Shown here one piece after another: positions 8,243 to 15,811 of a DNA stretch of 53,481 bases. The stretch spans positions 1 through 53,481 of the forward strand of contig NZ_JBMFWB010000015.1 of assembly GCF_049965695.1 (NCBI RefSeq). Reading direction: 5' to 3'. The notes beneath the pieces were generated by a model. That model saw nothing but the letters and a program-made list of their open reading frames with translations. It had not been told where the DNA came from and searched no databases. The stretch's first letter is position 1, and the number at the start of each line of letters is the position of its first letter. Origin of the DNA: Athalassotoga sp049965695. GTDB taxonomy: Bacteria; Thermotogota; Thermotogae; Mesoaciditogales; Mesoaciditogaceae. The position numbers and the translations under genes were made by a program.

Positions 8243-9445
8243 TTATTCCACAATCGCAATTTGAATGTCCATAACATTTGTGCCCGTTGGGCCTGTCACG
8301 ATTGAAAGATTGATTTTATCAAAAAAGTCAAAAGCATCATTTCTTGAAAGAAACTCTTTCGGATCAAGATTAAAGGATTTTGCCATCTCAAATGTTTTAC
8401 CATCTGCAATGGCACCGTCTGCGGGAGAATTTCCGTCTATGCCATCTGTACCGAAAGATGCAAAGGTTATCTTTTTGTCCTTTACGATCTCAACCATCGC
8501 AAGTGCCATTTCTTGATTACGCCCTCCAAGGCCATTCCCTTTGACATTTACCGTGGTCTCTCCACCGCTTATAACGGCCACAGGCTTTTTAAAGTCAGAA
8601 CTTCCTTTTTCTATTTCCGTATAAATGCCGCCAAGTACACGCGCGACCTCGCGTGCTTCGCCTTGAATTGCGGATCCCAAATAAAAAGAATCGTATCCCA
8701 CATCCTTTAAAAATCTTCTCGCACTCTCGCATGCATCTTTGTTCGATGCGACTATCACATGATCTACATCTTTTCGTGGCGCGGCATCATCTCTTTGAAA
8801 TGAGGGAACTTTGATTTTGTACTTTTCCATAATGGCAATTGCATCTTCTGTATTTACACTTTGCGGATAAGTTGGCCCTGAGGCTATCGTTGAGAGATCG
8901 TCTCCGACGACATCCGAAATCACAAAGGATACAATTCTCGCTTTTGTAAATCCTGCCAGTTTTCCGCCTTTAACGTACGAAAGAGATTTTCTAACGGTGT
9001 TCAATTCGTAAATGTCGGCACCCGATCTCATGAGTTGCTTTGTGATTTCGTTTAGAATTTCAAGATCTACCTTTGGATATTCAAAAAGTGCCGATCCTCC
9101 GCCCGATATCGAAAAAATCACAAGGTCCTCGGCAGTTGCAGATCGTATTATTTCTATCGTCCTTTTTGCGGCTTTAACGCTCTCTGCATTCGGAAAAGGA
9201 TGGCCACCTTGAAAATATTCGATTCTGCCATTATCAGGCAAGGCATCTTCATTTGTAGACACAACGCCGGCACTTATTTCAAAGACCTCGGAGATGGCCT
9301 TTGCCATCCCCAAAGAGGCCTTTCCGAATGCCACAAGAAAATTCTTTTTCCCCGGTCTAACAGTACATTTTTCCTTTGTAATTTTGTACGGATCAACCGA
9401 TTTTATCGTTTTCAAAACGATTTCTTTCAAGATTTGAATATCCAT
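8243..9445 (-). CDS. Glycerate 2-kinase (type II, MOFRL family)
   Basis: A 400-residue cytoplasmic enzyme that phosphorylates D-glycerate to 2-phosphoglycerate, feeding glycolysis. The N-terminal half has the glycerate-kinase Rossmann-like fold (LVAFGKASLGMAKA at about 33-46, SISGGGSALFEYP at about 111-123). The C-terminal MOFRL domain shows NGLGGRNQEMALAM and FGTDGIDGNSPADGA. The length is usual for the family. The ATG has no convincing Shine-Dalgarno upstream. Neighbours do not suggest a pathway; serine or sugar-acid degradation is possible. Confidence 0.92.
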   Translation of the reverse strand: MDIQILKEIVLKTIKSVDPYKITKEKCTVRPGKKNFLVAFGKASLGMAKAISEVFEISAGVVSTNEDALPDNGRIEYFQGGHPFPNAESVKAAKRTIEIIRSATAEDLVIFSISGGGSALFEYPKVDLEILNEITKQLMRSGADIYELNTVRKSLSYVKGGKLAGFTKARIVSFVISDVVGDDLSTIASGPTYPQSVNTEDAIAIMEKYKIKVPSFQRDDAAPRKDVDHVIVASNKDACESARRFLKDVGYDSFYLGSAIQGEAREVARVLGGIYTEIEKGSSDFKKPVAVISGGETTVNVKGNGLGGRNQEMALAMVEIVKDKKITFASFGTDGIDGNSPADGAIADGKTFEMAKSFNLDPKEFLSRNDAFDFFDKINLSIVTGPTGTNVMDIQIAIVE

Positions 9446-9844
9446 TTGTTCTATTTTACATCACAAATTTCTCGATAACCACGGTATTTCTCTCAAACAC
9501 CTATGAAATAAGGAAAATTTTGACTTCCAAGATCGCGCTTTTTAAGGGGGGTAAGACAGGGGTGAGTATGATCATACCCTGGGGTGTCCAAAAGTGAAAA
9601 TGTGGTGATTTTAGAGCGAAATGCTGGAAATGGTTGTCCCACAAGGGATTGCGTGATCTGAAAATTGGAAAAATCGAAATTTTGCTACAAAAATTTACAA
9701 TCATTTTACCAACAATTATTCAAAGATTATTCTTTATGGATCGTTAACGCAACAAAAGTCACGGATGTAACCACAAAAACGTTTTTTATAAACACAAAAT
9801 ACATAAAAAATCAGTTTGGTAGATATTTGGATTTGTAAAAATTT
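9446..9844. other. 400-base gap without a supported gene
   Basis: Only short, family-less ORFs occur. The notable element is a perfect 12-bp palindrome GTATGATCATAC (9566-9577), flanked by G-rich runs (GGGGGGTAAGACAGGGG to the left, CCCTGGGGTG to the right). It lies upstream of the glycerate kinase gene on its strand, so it may be an operator. Confidence 0.4.
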
Positions 9845-10276
9845 TCAGAATTTTGGAAATGGGAAAATCATCAACGGCAAAAATGGAAGATGAGATATAA
9901 CGAGTAAAATTATAAAAATTGAAAACATGTACCAGGTCATACTCGATTTCCTAAAAACATTCTTTAGTTTAATCGGCGCTTTTGTAAATCTTATCGTTAT
10001 CCCGCAAAAGACGATCCACGCTTCGAAAGCAATTAAGATCCAGTTAACGTAATTTGCAAGCGATTCGAAAAACAAAAGATGAAGCAAAACGGCGGTAAAT
10101 GCAGATATGTTTCCCACATAATGTATGTAATGCCATGAATCCCCCATTTTCTTCAGCCACTTGAATTTTCTTTTCCCAAAGAAAATCCTTGCTAACAAAT
10201 TGATAGTCACGTAAAGATTCGCAACTAAAAACAAAGAAGCCGCAACCAATCCCCAGGATAAGCCAATCAAAGCCAT
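9845..10276 (-). CDS. Four-helix membrane protein with membrane histidines, downstream of cydAB
   Basis: A 143-residue integral membrane protein; I do not recognise a named family. Predicted helices lie at about residues 5-31, 50-70, 73-96 and 112-137. Histidines lie at or inside the membrane (WHYIHYVG, VLLHLLFF, VISHLPF), a pattern resembling cytochrome b561 or ferric-reductase-like haem proteins, so a haem or quinone role linked to the cytochrome bd genes is conceivable. It is on the cydAB strand, 220 bases downstream of cydB, but has its own extended -10 box and an AAAGGA Shine-Dalgarno ten bases before the ATG. Confidence 0.75.
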   Translation of the reverse strand: MALIGLSWGLVAASLFLVANLYVTINLLARIFFGKRKFKWLKKMGDSWHYIHYVGNISAFTAVLLHLLFFESLANYVNWILIAFEAWIVFCGITIRFTKAPIKLKNVFRKSSMTWYMFSIFIILLVISHLPFLPLMIFPFPKF

Positions 10277-10308
10277 AGAATGTAAATCCTTTCATGATAT
10301 TTTCGTAT

Positions 10309-10317
10309 ATTATACCA
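10309..10317 (-). promoter_or_regulatory. Extended -10 promoter for the membrane protein gene
   Basis: On the minus strand the sequence reads TGGTATAAT, a perfect extended -10 box 32 bases upstream of the ATG. No clear -35. Confidence 0.5.
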
Positions 10318-10386
10318 AACAAAATTCAAATTTCGAATCGCAGCGATGGCGTATGCCTCACCTAATGGCAGGTAGTTTGTGGCTCG

Positions 10387-10436
10387 TAGCACGTAGAAAT
10401 TGACAATTTTCGATTGACAATCGTCAATTTTTCTGA
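10387..10436. repeat. Degraded intergenic repeat with hairpin
   Basis: TAGCACGTAG (10387-10396) recurs exactly at 39051-39060, and CAATTTTTCTGA (10425-10436) recurs exactly at 33954-33965. Between them AAATTGAC (10397-10404) pairs with GTCAATTT (10423-10430) around an inner GATTG/CAATC hairpin. The block lies between cydB and the next gene and may act as a spacer or weak terminator. Confidence 0.4.
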
Positions 10437-10496
10437 CATCCATCATCAATTTTCAATCGTACATCATCAATTCGTTTTTTGCCATGTACTGTTACT

Positions 10497-11507
10497 TCAG
10501 TATTCACCATATTTTCCCGCTTTGCTTACCTTACCCCTAAAGTACTTCTTTATGTAAATGTTGTAGGCTATTATGATCGGAATGAAAATTCCTATACCGA
10601 TCAACATGGCTATCAAACTTTCATTTGGCGAGGCTACATCGACAGCCTTTACATTCGGTGGCACTATGTAAGGGAAGACCTCGACAACTCCGGCGACAAA
10701 GATATCGACAACTAACACTAATGTCCAAAAGTATGGCAGTTTATCATTTTTCTTTCTGTAAGCGTTTAAAATTACCATCAAAATTGAAAAAGCGGCAAAC
10801 AGATACAAAACCGTCAGGATATATTCGTCAGGTCTTGAAAACCAAAATTTCATCTCCGGAAGATTTAAAAAGTGAAGAGAAATCAAAGCAACAACCGTTA
10901 AAATCGTTGAGAGTACTGCAGATACAATCGTTCTCGAATAATTCTTGCGCTGAATCTGACCATCCGTTTTCATTGCCACGTAAGCGGCACCCATCATCAT
11001 GTAACCGAACAAAAATCCAAATGACAGGACAAATGAAATCGGAGTCAAAAAATCCCATGGACCTCCGGCAAAACCATGAGGACCTATTTTTATTCCACCG
11101 AAAAGTCCTCCAACGGCAAAGCCCTGACCAAATATGGCTGCAAGACTGCCAAGTCCGAAGATTACATCCCAAAGCCTTTTGTTTTTCGAATGATCTCTTA
11201 TTTCTATGGCAACCGCTCTGAAGATAAGGCCAAAGATAAGGATCATTATTGGAATGTACAAAGCATTTGCACCTATTGCGTAAACCGCAGGAAAGGCTCC
11301 GAATAGAATGCCTCCCGCCATGACGAGCCACGTTTCGTTCGCGTCCCAAAACGGGCCAATAAGCGTGATCTCGGTAGAAATGCGATTTTCATCTTTGTCA
11401 AACAGAGTCCATACACCCATACCGAGATCCATTCCGTCCAATATCGCGTAAAGTCCAAGTTCAAAGGCAAGAATTAAAAACCACAGATTTGCAAGGAATT
11501 CATGCAT
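10497..11507 (-). CDS. cydB: Cytochrome bd oxidase subunit II
   Basis: A 336-residue membrane subunit of the bd-type quinol oxidase, which reduces O2 to water without pumping protons. It begins with the family pattern FLANLWFLILAFELGLYAILDGMDLG and has the ETWLVMAGGILFGAFPAVYA motif and about eight hydrophobic helices. The start overlaps the end of cydA by eight bases, indicating translational coupling. A GAGGCGAAG Shine-Dalgarno lies before the ATG. In anaerobic fermenters bd oxidase mainly removes oxygen. No cydDC assembly transporter is in this window. Confidence 0.95.
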   Translation of the reverse strand: MHEFLANLWFLILAFELGLYAILDGMDLGMGVWTLFDKDENRISTEITLIGPFWDANETWLVMAGGILFGAFPAVYAIGANALYIPIMILIFGLIFRAVAIEIRDHSKNKRLWDVIFGLGSLAAIFGQGFAVGGLFGGIKIGPHGFAGGPWDFLTPISFVLSFGFLFGYMMMGAAYVAMKTDGQIQRKNYSRTIVSAVLSTILTVVALISLHFLNLPEMKFWFSRPDEYILTVLYLFAAFSILMVILNAYRKKNDKLPYFWTLVLVVDIFVAGVVEVFPYIVPPNVKAVDVASPNESLIAMLIGIGIFIPIIIAYNIYIKKYFRGKVSKAGKYGEY

Positions 11508-12879
11508 TCTTCTTCGCCTCCTTTGTCCAATCCGGTAATGGGCTTTTAAAATCAGGTCCTGCTTTTAATATTTTACGCGTAAACACGACAAAAAGTACGA
11601 ACAACGTGACGTAAGTCAGAATAAATGCCACTAAAGTGGCCATGACCTGTCCCACCGTAAGGTTCGAAACTCCCTGTGATGTTCTCATTATGCCGTAGAT
11701 TATCCAAGGCTGTCTTCCGACTTCGCGCGTTATCCAGCCAAGTTCTGTCGCCACGAATCCGAGCGGCAACCCCCAGTACCATATTCTCCAGAACCATTTA
11801 TGTCTTGAGGTGTTTTCATATTTCAAATTTCCTTTAAACCAATACCAAAGCGCCCATAGCATCATGAAGACCATTACAAAACCTATCAAAACCATCAACC
11901 TGAATGAATAAAATGGTAAGATTATCGGTCCTCTGTCCTGTGCGGGAAAGTCTTTCAGACCTTTCACCTGTGCTGTGAAAGATCCCGTATCGAGAAAACT
12001 CATAAGGCCTGGAATTGGAGCATTTATGACAAACGAGTTTGTTCCGGCTTCTCTGTCCGGTATGGCTATAAGATGCCATGTTGCACCGATACCCGCGGGA
12101 TTGGTATTCCAGTGAGATTCCATGGCCGCAAGCGTTGCCGGTTGATATTGACCGACTAACTTTCCAGAAAGATCGCCTAAATAAACTTGAACCGGTGTTG
12201 CAAAGATCGCAATTATGATCGAAATTTTAAAGATTTTTAAGAAGAATTCGGTATTTTGTTTTTTTAGCATGTAATAAGCGCTTATGCCGGTAACGAAGAA
12301 AACGGTCGTTTCTATGCATGCAACCCACATGTGCCAGAAAGAGATTGTCGCGAATGGATTAAGAATCGCCGTCAAATAGTTTATAGACAAAACAGAGCCG
12401 TTTACGATTTTAACACCGGTTGGAGTTTGCATCCATGAATTTGCATCCATTATCCACCATGCCGAAAGTGAAGCACCGAACGCCACCATTACAGTTGAAA
12501 CAAGATGAACCCTGGGAGAAACTCTGTTCCATCCAAAGATGAAGATCGCCAAAAAGGCAGATTCAAGCGCAAAAGCCATCGACCCCTCGAAGCCTAAAAT
12601 GTTCCCGAAAAATCCTCCGACAACACCCGAAAATCCAGCCCAATTTGTGCCAAACTCGAATTCAAGCACAAGACCACTTGCGACACCAATACCAAAAGTT
12701 AATAAGAAGATCTTCGACCAGAACCTTTCATGCCTGTAATAAACTTCGTTTCTTGTTTTCAACCATGCTATTTCCAATATGACCATCATAAAACTCAAAC
12801 CGATGCTAAGAAGTGGCCACAACATGTGAAAAGCCGTTGTTACGGCAAATTGGATTCTTGACAAGAAAAGAGGATCCAT
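11500..12879 (-). CDS. cydA: Cytochrome bd oxidase subunit I
   Basis: A 459-residue haem-bearing subunit that oxidises quinol and carries haems b558, b595 and d. The start LFLSRIQFAVTTAFHMLWP contains the conserved N-terminal haem-ligand His18. The FWHMWVACIE segment (b558 ligand region) and the GRQPWIIYG signature are present. The length fits the short Q-loop class. ATG 12879 is chosen because AAGGTGG lies nine bases upstream and the family begins here; an upstream in-frame start at 12909 lacks a Shine-Dalgarno. Regulation: an extended -10 box at 12932-12940 and a palindrome at 12986-13003. Confidence 0.96.
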   Translation of the reverse strand: MDPLFLSRIQFAVTTAFHMLWPLLSIGLSFMMVILEIAWLKTRNEVYYRHERFWSKIFLLTFGIGVASGLVLEFEFGTNWAGFSGVVGGFFGNILGFEGSMAFALESAFLAIFIFGWNRVSPRVHLVSTVMVAFGASLSAWWIMDANSWMQTPTGVKIVNGSVLSINYLTAILNPFATISFWHMWVACIETTVFFVTGISAYYMLKKQNTEFFLKIFKISIIIAIFATPVQVYLGDLSGKLVGQYQPATLAAMESHWNTNPAGIGATWHLIAIPDREAGTNSFVINAPIPGLMSFLDTGSFTAQVKGLKDFPAQDRGPIILPFYSFRLMVLIGFVMVFMMLWALWYWFKGNLKYENTSRHKWFWRIWYWGLPLGFVATELGWITREVGRQPWIIYGIMRTSQGVSNLTVGQVMATLVAFILTYVTLFVLFVVFTRKILKAGPDFKSPLPDWTKEAKKNA

Positions 12880-12906
12880 CTTATGCACCACCTTTTTGAT
12901 ATAATT

Positions 12907-12940
12907 CAATTGGAATTGATTTTCATTTCAAATTATAGCA
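12907..12940 (-). promoter_or_regulatory. cydAB promoter with downstream inverted repeat
   Basis: On the minus strand TGCTATAAT is an extended -10 box (12932-12940); the transcript should start near 12925. Just inside the transcript CAATT-GG-AATTG (12907-12918) forms an inverted repeat that could be a repressor site. Confidence 0.5.
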
Positions 12941-12985
12941 TAGGAAATGAAAAAAATGTATCCGCGTTAACTTTGTTTTTATCTT

Positions 12986-13003
12986 TTGTGTAATTTAACA
13001 CAA
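12986..13003. promoter_or_regulatory. 18-bp palindrome resembling a Rex (or CRP/FNR) operator
   Basis: TTGTGTAATTTAACACAA has perfect TTGTGT/ACACAA arms. The Rex consensus is TTGTGAANNNNTTCACAA; all five outer positions of each arm match and the centre is AT-rich. It also fits the TGTG-N8-CACA frame of CRP/FNR proteins. It lies about 107 bases upstream of cydA and about 120 upstream of the divergent binding-protein gene. Rex is known to control cydAB in several Gram-positive bacteria according to NADH/NAD+. Confidence 0.5.
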
Positions 13004-13060
13004 GAACTTTATTTGCGTAAAGTCTTTTAGCACATACGAAATTATTTCCCAACATTCATT

Positions 13061-13069
13061 TGATATGAT
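13061..13069 (+). promoter_or_regulatory. Extended -10 promoter for the binding-protein gene
   Basis: TGATATGAT is an extended -10 box 57 bases upstream of the ATG at 13126, with no clear -35. Confidence 0.35.
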
Positions 13070-13125
13070 TAAAATCAGGATATACAACCTACATCTATTG
13101 AAGTTGTACGAGGAGGCAAGACGGT

Positions 13126-15003
13126 ATGAAAAAAGTTTTACTCATTCTCTTTGCCATTTCTTTGGTCTTTTTTGCCGTTGGAATGGCACAAAATGTGGTT
13201 AATCCGAATACGCTTGTCGAAGAAATCATAGGACCCATTGATTCTTTGGATCCAGCGTGGTCTTACGACACAGCATCCGGAGAGGTCATATGGCAGTTGT
13301 ATGACAATTTGATTCAGTACGATGGCACATCCACCACAAAATTTTTGCCGATGTTATCGACAAATGTTCCATCGCTTTCAGACGGGACCATTCTTGACAA
13401 CGGAAAAACATACGTATTTCACATCAGACAAAATGTCTATTTCCACAACGGGGATATTTTGACTCCACAAGACGTTGTTTATTCACTTGAACGTGCAGTT
13501 ATTTTTGACAGATCTGGAGGGCCTTCATGGATGTTAGCCGGCCCACTTTTCCCGATGATAGACGGTCAATACGTAACATCCATAGTTCAGGTTGTGGCTC
13601 AGGAGTTAGGACTTAGTAATCCTTTGAACTATTCAAGTTTATCTTCTTTGGGCATTTTTGAAAATGGGACGAAGAATCCTACCAACGACAAATACAAACA
13701 GGCGCTTATCGATACTTTTAACTTACTTGCAAAAGATTTCGAAATCAAGGGTAATGACGTCATAATTCATCTTCCCCAGCCCTATCCGCCATTCCTTGAA
13801 ATTCTTTCTCACGGATCAAATATTTCGGCCATTTTGGATGAAAAATGGTGTGCAGATCAAAAAGCATGGAACGGTTTAGCGGATGATTGGTGGCTTTATC
13901 ACAATCCAACGCACGCTGAAGATCCTTTACTTTCGATCGAGAACGGAACGGGACCTTATGCAATCAACTACATGACACCTCAACGAGAGATCTCCTTTGT
14001 TCGTTTCGATAAATACTGGGCCGGAGAAGCACCTACGAAATATGCCGTTATAAAATATGTCAATGAATTCACAACAAGACTGCTGGATCTCCAATCCGGT
14101 GAGGCCGATACGATATATGTTCCGGTTCAATACTTAACCGAAGTTGAAAACAATAAAAACATAAGGGTTATAAAAGACCTACCGACTCTCAACGTTGACA
14201 ACATTTATTTCACATGGAATATAAACACCCAGGGAAATTCGTATGTAGGATCGGGAAAATTGGACGGAAATGGAATTCCTTCAGATTTCTTTTCAAATGA
14301 AGATGTGAGAAAGGCATTTTCTTATCTTTTCCCATACAAACAATTCATTCAGCAGGGATGGAACAACATGGCAATGCAACCAAACAGCGCAATAATAGAA
14401 GGGTTGCCCGGATATGATCCTAACTTGCCAAAATACGAACAAAATTTTCAAAAAGCGACAGAATACTTCAAAAAGGCTTACAACGGGGAAATATGGCAAA
14501 AAGGATTCAAATTCACGGCGGTTTACAACACCGGGAATTCTATAAGAGAACTTGCACTTCAGGCTCTTGCCAACGATGCAAGGATTTTGAATCCGAAATT
14601 TCAGATAAACGTTGTCGGTGAAACCTGGTCCTCATTCCTTGCGGATTACCTTGCCGGCAGACTTCCGATGTACATGATGGGATGGCAAGCCGACTATCCG
14701 GATCCATATGATTTTGCGGATGCTTACTATGCGTCTACCGGTGCTTACGGTTCGACGCTTGGAGCAAGTTATACATCATGGGCGAAAACAAATATGGATC
14801 CTCTTGTGAATTCCTTAATGACCACGGTTAATCCTGCTCAGCGCGCGGAAATTGCAAAGCAGATAGCCATGCTCGATCATGAAAATGCGCTTTACATATG
14901 GACTGATCAACCTTACGGCTATTGGGTAGAACGTACGTGGGTAAAAGGATGGTATTGGAATGCCATGAGGCCCGGAATAGACTTTTATTCTTTATCCAAA
15001 TAG
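13126..15003 (+). CDS. Family-5 ABC transporter substrate-binding protein
   Basis: A 625-residue secreted solute-binding protein of the OppA/DppA type. Residues 1-20 are a signal peptide (KKVLLILFAISLVFFAVGMA). The SBP_bac_5 fold follows, with the family hallmarks ENGKTYVFHIRQNVYFHNG, TPQDVVYSLERA, NGTGPYAINY and the C-terminal DYPDPYDFADAYY. In this lineage such proteins can bind oligopeptides or oligosaccharides; the ligand is unknown. The ATG follows GAGGAGG. No permease or ATPase genes are adjacent and a terminator follows at once, so this is an orphan binding protein that must use a distant transporter. Confidence 0.92.
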   Translation: MKKVLLILFAISLVFFAVGMAQNVVNPNTLVEEIIGPIDSLDPAWSYDTASGEVIWQLYDNLIQYDGTSTTKFLPMLSTNVPSLSDGTILDNGKTYVFHIRQNVYFHNGDILTPQDVVYSLERAVIFDRSGGPSWMLAGPLFPMIDGQYVTSIVQVVAQELGLSNPLNYSSLSSLGIFENGTKNPTNDKYKQALIDTFNLLAKDFEIKGNDVIIHLPQPYPPFLEILSHGSNISAILDEKWCADQKAWNGLADDWWLYHNPTHAEDPLLSIENGTGPYAINYMTPQREISFVRFDKYWAGEAPTKYAVIKYVNEFTTRLLDLQSGEADTIYVPVQYLTEVENNKNIRVIKDLPTLNVDNIYFTWNINTQGNSYVGSGKLDGNGIPSDFFSNEDVRKAFSYLFPYKQFIQQGWNNMAMQPNSAIIEGLPGYDPNLPKYEQNFQKATEYFKKAYNGEIWQKGFKFTAVYNTGNSIRELALQALANDARILNPKFQINVVGETWSSFLADYLAGRLPMYMMGWQADYPDPYDFADAYYASTGAYGSTLGASYTSWAKTNMDPLVNSLMTTVNPAQRAEIAKQIAMLDHENALYIWTDQPYGYWVERTWVKGWYWNAMRPGIDFYSLSK

Positions 15004-15022
15004 GTTCTGAAAACATATCGAC

Positions 15023-15061
15023 AAATCGCCCCGTATTCAAAGATGCGAGGCGATTTTTTTA
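15023..15061 (+). terminator. Rho-independent terminator
   Basis: AAATCGCC (15023-15030) pairs with GGCGATTT (15049-15056), followed by a T-run to 15061. It closes the binding-protein transcript. Confidence 0.8.
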
Positions 15062-15109
15062 TCAGTCTGTCCAGTCAATCTACCCAAAATATCTCAAGAT
15101 ATCGGCAAG

Positions 15110-15118
15110 TGGTATAAT
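15110..15118 (+). promoter_or_regulatory. Extended -10 promoter for the YgjP-like gene
   Basis: TGGTATAAT, a perfect extended -10 box; transcription should start near 15125. Confidence 0.5.
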
Positions 15119-15146
15119 TAAGCAAATGTGCATCTTGGATGGTTGC

Positions 15147-15797
15147 GTGAAAATCATAAAATCAAGAAGAAAAACGCTCTCTCTTCAGATAACGGAAGAT
15201 GCGAATCTGGTTGTCAGAGCGCCAAATTCCATGAGTCGAAAAATCATATACCAAATGATCATAAAACACAAAGACTGGATTGAAAAAAAGCAAAAAGAAA
15301 TGCTCAGAAGATCACAATTAAAAGACAAAGTCATAAACAGAAAAATGTTCTTATACCTTGGAAATCAATACAAATTGCAGATCGTTAAAGATCAAAAGGT
15401 CCCCATGATTTTTGATGAAGGATTTTTCCTTTCTGAAAGTCACTTGAACGATGAAAAGGAAATTCTGTTGAAATGGTATAAAGTCAAATCTTACGAGATA
15501 ATTGCTGAACGTGTTGACATATATGCTACAAAATATGGTTTTAAATATCGAAAAATTAAGATCACGAGCGCGCAAAAAAGATGGGGATCTTGCTCATCAA
15601 ATGGTAATTTGAACTTTTCGTGGCGGATCATCATGGCTCCAATGGAAGTCATAGATTACGTTGTAATTCACGAACTTGTGCATCTTGTTGAAAGAAACCA
15701 TTCGAGATCGTTTTGGGAAAAGGTAAAATCACTTTACCCTCAATACGCAAAATACAACGAATGGTTGAAAGAAAACGGGTATCTTATGAATTTATGA
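15147..15797 (+). CDS. YgjP-like zinc metallopeptidase domain protein (DUF45)
   Basis: A 216-residue protein with the zinc motif HELVHLVERNH near residues 171-181, preceded by RKIKITSAQKRWGSCSSNGNLNFSW, the hallmark of the YgjP/WLM metallopeptidase family. The substrate is unknown; relatives are linked to DNA-protein crosslink repair or restriction loci. GTG 15147 is preferred: GGATGG lies just upstream and the product then begins VKIIKSRRKTLSLQI like family members. An ATG at 15126 is the alternative and would be leaderless, given the -10 box at 15113-15118. It overlaps the Shine-Dalgarno region of the next gene, so the two are probably co-transcribed. Confidence 0.82.
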   Translation: MKIIKSRRKTLSLQITEDANLVVRAPNSMSRKIIYQMIIKHKDWIEKKQKEMLRRSQLKDKVINRKMFLYLGNQYKLQIVKDQKVPMIFDEGFFLSESHLNDEKEILLKWYKVKSYEIIAERVDIYATKYGFKYRKIKITSAQKRWGSCSSNGNLNFSWRIIMAPMEVIDYVVIHELVHLVERNHSRSFWEKVKSLYPQYAKYNEWLKENGYLMNL

Positions 15798-15811
15798 AAG
15801 AGGTGACTGTT

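Noticed and set aside
9501..9704. 67-codon minus-strand ORF
   Set aside because: Aromatic-rich, no ribosome site and it overlaps the palindrome region; likely chance.
9665..9838. 57-codon plus-strand ORF starting TTG
   Set aside because: No Shine-Dalgarno, AT-rich composition and no recognisable family; likely chance.
12986..13003. Transcription terminator reading of the TTGTGT/ACACAA palindrome
   Set aside because: Short AT-rich stem with no U-run, located between divergent promoters.
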